From positions 1 to 35,595 of the forward strand of contig JAEUUP010000099.1 in NCBI GenBank assembly GCA_016787525.1: a stretch of 35,595 nucleotides of DNA. The letters run 5' to 3'. Origin of the DNA: Saprospiraceae bacterium. Lineage in GTDB: Bacteria; Bacteroidota; Bacteroidia; Chitinophagales; Saprospiraceae. The notes under the pieces are model-generated. The model was not told the origin of the DNA and made no database searches. It saw only the letters and a program-made list of their open reading frames with translations. Positions 33,174-35,595 of this stretch are shown here, piece by piece. How positions within the stretch are numbered: position 1 is the stretch's first letter; each line of letters begins with the position of its first letter. Both the position numbers and the translations under genes were made by a program.

Positions 33174-35204
33174 CTACCATATTTTCGTTCTTTTGGCTGG
33201 TTCGCGGCTCATTTTTGCGCCTTGTGGAATATTAAAGGCTTCATAAAATTCAGGTACATTCACAAATGGGCCATTCACCCGTTCTTTAGCAGGTGCATGA
33301 ACATCGGTCATAAGTTGTCGCGCCAAACGCTCTTTCGTCGGATGCCCCATCCAACCCAAGGCATAACCCAAAAAGTACCGTTGCAAAGGCGTATAACCCG
33401 CTATTTTTTCTCCTTTTTTGTACTGTTCTGTTTTTTTGAAAGCTCTCAAACCCAACACAACGCCGCCTAAATCGGCAATATTCTCTCCTAAAGTGGCTTC
33501 ACCTCTGACGTGCATTGTGTCCACAGGCATATACTCATTGAATTGTGCGATTAAAAGTTGGGCTCTTTGGGCAAATTTGGCAGAATCTTCGGCTGTCCAC
33601 CACATTTTCAGATTACCTTCGGCATCAAATTGCCGACCTTGGTCGTCGAAACCATGCGTGATTTCATGCCCAATGGTTGAAGCGGCGGCATAACCATAAG
33701 CCACTGCGTCATCTACTTGCTCATCGCTGAATCCAGGAATCATAAAAATGCTGGCAGGCATCACAATTTCGTTGTTCGATGGATTGTAGTAAGCGTTGTA
33801 CGTTTGTGGAGTCATGTCCCACTCAGTGCGGTCAACAGGTTTGTTGAGTTTGTTGGCTTGATATTTAAACCACCAGTTATTGGCATTCAAATTATTGCGC
33901 ACATAGCTGCTTCGGTCAACGGTCATGGCACTAAAATCTTTCCATTTTTCAGGAAAACCTATCTTTTTGGTTACTTTTTGGAGTTTATCCAAAGCGCGCT
34001 CTTTGGTAACAGGACTCATCCAGTCCAATTCCTTGATGTTTTCAGCAAAAGCCGTTCGTATCGCTTCTGTCATGTCTTCATAGCGTTTTTTAGCTTTGGG
34101 TGAAAAGTATTCTTTTACAAACAGTTGCCCCAAAGCATCGCCCAATTGTCCTTCTTGTGCATCGAGTACCCGTTTCCAACGCGGTTTTTGCTCTTTTTTG
34201 CCCTCCAATACTTTGCCATAAAAATTAAAATGTTCTACATCAAAAACTTTAGGCAAATAGGGCGACAACGAACTCACAAGGTTGAAACGCAAATAGGCTT
34301 TCCAATCATCGAGTTTAAATGTCTTCAAGCTGGCATCCAATTGTTTGAAAAATTCGGGTTGTCCGACAATCAAAGTATCTGTGCGTACACCTGTTTTTTG
34401 AAGATGATTGACCCAATTTACTGAGGGGGTCAATTTTTGTAAATCATTGACACTCATTTTATTGTAGTTGGCGTGTGGGTCGCGGAGAGCCTCGATGGTG
34501 CGGTGTTTTTCTGCCAAAAAACTTTCTAATTTCAGAATGGCATTTGCATTTTTTTGCGCTGTGGCATCTGCATCGCCCAAAAGTTTGAGCATCGTCGCCA
34601 CATGTTTCACATATTCTTTTCGGATATTAACATTGCGTTCATCCTTTTTGAAATAATAATCGCGTTCACCCAAACCCAAACCGCCTTGCGACACGTGCAA
34701 AGAGTTAATCGCACTGTTTTTTTCATCTTGATAGACGTACAAGCCATACATCGTTCCGATTTGATAGCTGCGGAGTTCTGCAACAACGTCCAACAAACTA
34801 TTGATGTCCGAAATCCCTGCAATTTTATCCAATTCTGGTTTGATTGCGCTCAATCCACTGGCTTCAATAGCCACTGTGTCCATGCCCGTTGCCCAAAAAT
34901 CGCCTATTTTTTGCTCGTTCGTGCCTTTCGAGGCATTGGCTTTGGCGGCATTTTCACTGACTGTTTTCATTTTGTTATAAATATCCTCTTGCACCAATTT
35001 GCCGATGCCCCAATAGCTTTCGCTGGCTGGTATCGGGTTGTTTTTTATCCATCCGCCATTGGCAAAAAGAAAAAAATCGTCTGCTGGGCTGACGGTCGTA
35101 TCCACGTTGGCAGCGACCACATCTTTGGTGGGTGCCGTTGGCTTATCTGTTTTACAAGCTAAAAACAGAGGTAAAAAGCAGGTTGCGTAAAGTAGCTTTT
35201 TCAT
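33174..35204 (-). CDS. M13-family (neprilysin/PepO-like) zinc metallopeptidase lipoprotein
   Basis: A 676-residue lipoprotein (lipobox LFLAC) that should cut small peptides in the periplasm or at the outer membrane. The N-terminal M13 domain (DDFFLFANGGWIKNNPIPASESYWG) is complete. The catalytic domain has NAYYNPSNNEIVMPASI, the zinc motif HEITH (His513, Glu514, His517), the third ligand Glu574 in GENIADLGG with Asp578, and VNGPFVNVPEFYEAFN near the end. All catalytic residues are present, unlike the M1 and S9A proteins in this window. A -7 element (TATCTTTG, minus strand) lies at 35251-35258. The dispersed motif at 34419-34429 encodes LTPSVNWV. Confidence 0.95.
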   Translation of the reverse strand: MKKLLYATCFLPLFLACKTDKPTAPTKDVVAANVDTTVSPADDFFLFANGGWIKNNPIPASESYWGIGKLVQEDIYNKMKTVSENAAKANASKGTNEQKIGDFWATGMDTVAIEASGLSAIKPELDKIAGISDINSLLDVVAELRSYQIGTMYGLYVYQDEKNSAINSLHVSQGGLGLGERDYYFKKDERNVNIRKEYVKHVATMLKLLGDADATAQKNANAILKLESFLAEKHRTIEALRDPHANYNKMSVNDLQKLTPSVNWVNHLQKTGVRTDTLIVGQPEFFKQLDASLKTFKLDDWKAYLRFNLVSSLSPYLPKVFDVEHFNFYGKVLEGKKEQKPRWKRVLDAQEGQLGDALGQLFVKEYFSPKAKKRYEDMTEAIRTAFAENIKELDWMSPVTKERALDKLQKVTKKIGFPEKWKDFSAMTVDRSSYVRNNLNANNWWFKYQANKLNKPVDRTEWDMTPQTYNAYYNPSNNEIVMPASIFMIPGFSDEQVDDAVAYGYAAASTIGHEITHGFDDQGRQFDAEGNLKMWWTAEDSAKFAQRAQLLIAQFNEYMPVDTMHVRGEATLGENIADLGGVVLGLRAFKKTEQYKKGEKIAGYTPLQRYFLGYALGWMGHPTKERLARQLMTDVHAPAKERVNGPFVNVPEFYEAFNIPQGAKMSREPAKRTKIW

Positions 35205-35250
35205 GATTGTTTGATTTTCACAGTTAGTAATGATTTGTTTTCAAATAAAA

Positions 35251-35258
35251 CAAAGATA
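35251..35258 (-). promoter_or_regulatory. -7 element TATCTTTG for the M13 gene
   Basis: Minus-strand TATCTTTG is a full TAnnTTTG match 46 bases before the start codon. Confidence 0.45.
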
Positions 35259-35292
35259 AAACATATTTTCGGAAGTTGCACCTGCGAAGTTT

Positions 35293-35464
35293 TTACCATA
35301 ATCCTGTCCCTCTGGGACTTAGGCGGTTTATTGCTTCATCTACCATAATCCCATCCCTAACGGGATTTTTTGAAATCTTCATTGTTTCTACCATAATTAC
35401 ATCCCTAACGGGATTGTGTTAATCGTTAAATTGATTCTACCATAATTACATCCCTAACGGGATT
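35293..35464 (+). repeat. Four spaced 28-base hairpin repeats, period 47-49
   Basis: Units at 35293-35320, 35340-35367, 35388-35415 and 35437-35464 begin (C)TACCATAAT and end in a small hairpin. The hairpin is ATCCC-TAAC-GGGAT in three units and GTCCC-TCT-GGGAC in the first. The third and fourth units are identical. Gaps of 19, 20 and 21 bases are unique sequence. The layout imitates a CRISPR array, but the gaps are too short, no cas genes are present, and the same unit recurs inverted and without gaps immediately after. Confidence 0.8.
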
Positions 35465-35489
35465 TTGGAATCATCATCAATCCCAAAAA

Positions 35490-35590
35490 GTCCCAGAGGG
35501 ACGCTATTATGGTAGCCTCAGAGGGACGTTATTATGGTAGTCCCAGAGGGACGTTATTATGGTAGTCCCAGAGGGACGCTATTATGGTAG
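35490..35590 (-). repeat. Four tandem 25-base copies of the inverted hairpin repeat
   Basis: Units at 35491-35515, 35516-35540, 35541-35565 and 35566-35590, each ending ATTATGGTAG and starting with the TCCCAGAGGGAC hairpin (CCTCAGAGGGAC in the second). On the minus strand they are the same family as the spaced units at 35293-35464. The array probably continues past the window edge. Confidence 0.85.
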
Positions 35591-35595
35591 ATATA

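Larger units (their letters stand above)
2647..34429. repeat. Dispersed 10-base motif TACTGAGGGG, 30 copies
   Basis: Forward copies begin at 6204, 9349, 10189, 12286, 13879, 14696, 16837, 18478, 21140, 22543, 23930, 24567, 26352, 27138, 30161, 31768 and 34419. Reverse copies (CCCCTCAGTA) begin at 3015, 4279, 5212, 5583, 8579, 11349, 13032, 13322, 18710, 28983, 29390, 30998 and 33119. Copies with only three G/C are at 2647 and 18733. The variant TACCGAGGGGG is at 19895 and, reversed, at 21460. The G-run is 4 to 8 long. The base before is nearly always A or T, and T often follows the G-run. Counted by eye. About two thirds lie inside genes, the rest between them. Confidence 0.9.

Noticed and set aside
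2647-34429. Dispersed motif as Chi or FtsK (KOPS) sites
   Set aside because: Such sites are strongly oriented along the replichore; here 17 copies face one way and 13 the other. Not fully excluded without the whole genome.
34554-35162. 202-codon plus-strand frame opposite the M13 gene
   Set aside because: Antisense shadow of a complete M13 metallopeptidase; no domain or promoter of its own.
35293-35464. CRISPR array
   Set aside because: Gaps are only 19-21 bases, repeats vary between two hairpin types, the same unit recurs inverted in gapless tandem, and no cas genes are present in the window.

Overview
The window looks like a chromosomal segment of a Bacteroidota bacterium, most likely from the Chitinophagia/Saprospiria side of the phylum, although the exact lineage cannot be fixed from sequence alone. 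The reasons are the AT-rich genome, weak ribosome binding sites, many -7 elements of the Bacteroidota form TAnnTTTG, and the gene content: DUF4836 lipoprotein, TlpA-like lipoprotein with an N-terminal DUF4369-like region, carboxypeptidase-regulatory/TonB-type barrel, bacillithiol BshC, futalosine-pathway MqnB, M13 and S9A lipoprotein peptidases. I see no rRNA, tRNA, phage, transposase or cas genes.

Layout. 1-1.5 kb: non-coding structure and a small membrane-anchored hypothetical. 1.5-5.4 kb: LacI-type regulator with tandem operators, convergent PhzF protein, then a glycosyltransferase and futalosine hydrolase (menaquinone synthesis). 5.6-9.2 kb: DUF4836 lipoprotein convergent with the translational GTPase TypA/BipA. 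9.7-15.8 kb: GNAT acetyltransferase, AdiC-like amino-acid transporter, BshC, GlxA-like regulator, serine hydrolase. 16-23.6 kb: a run of exported proteins on one strand (M1-like protein with a destroyed active site, Tat-exported HisC-like aminotransferase, retropepsin-like protein, outer-membrane barrel). 23.6-25.1 kb: DinB-family gene between two inverted copies of a foldback element, followed by a third foldback. 25.2-33.1 kb: accD, DUF72 protein, mscL, S9A peptidase lacking its catalytic His, TlpA-like oxidoreductase, hypothetical envelope protein and lipA. 33.2-35.2 kb: M13 metallopeptidase lipoprotein. 35.3 kb to the end: spaced and tandem hairpin repeats.

The outstanding signal is a dispersed 10-mer, TACTGAGGGG (reverse CCCCTCAGTA), usually preceded by A/T and often extended by more G and then T. 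By eye it occurs 30 times, about once per 1.2 kb, on both strands (17 forward, 13 reverse), inside genes in every reading frame that lacks a stop, and between genes. Chance expectation for any one 10-mer on both strands of this window is about 0.07. One copy is paired with a shortened inverted copy to form a 13-bp hairpin after a gene, and one sits in the loop of a terminator. Density, strand balance and terminator pairing resemble the DNA uptake sequences of Neisseriaceae and Pasteurellaceae. I know of no such system described for this phylum, so this is the best candidate for an undescribed system here.

A second signal is a 26-bp element (core TGGCTYAnnnTGTC, then TnTGRCT) found 41-68 bases upstream of four genes (GlxA-like regulator, M1-like, TonB-type barrel, DinB), probably a shared promoter or operator.
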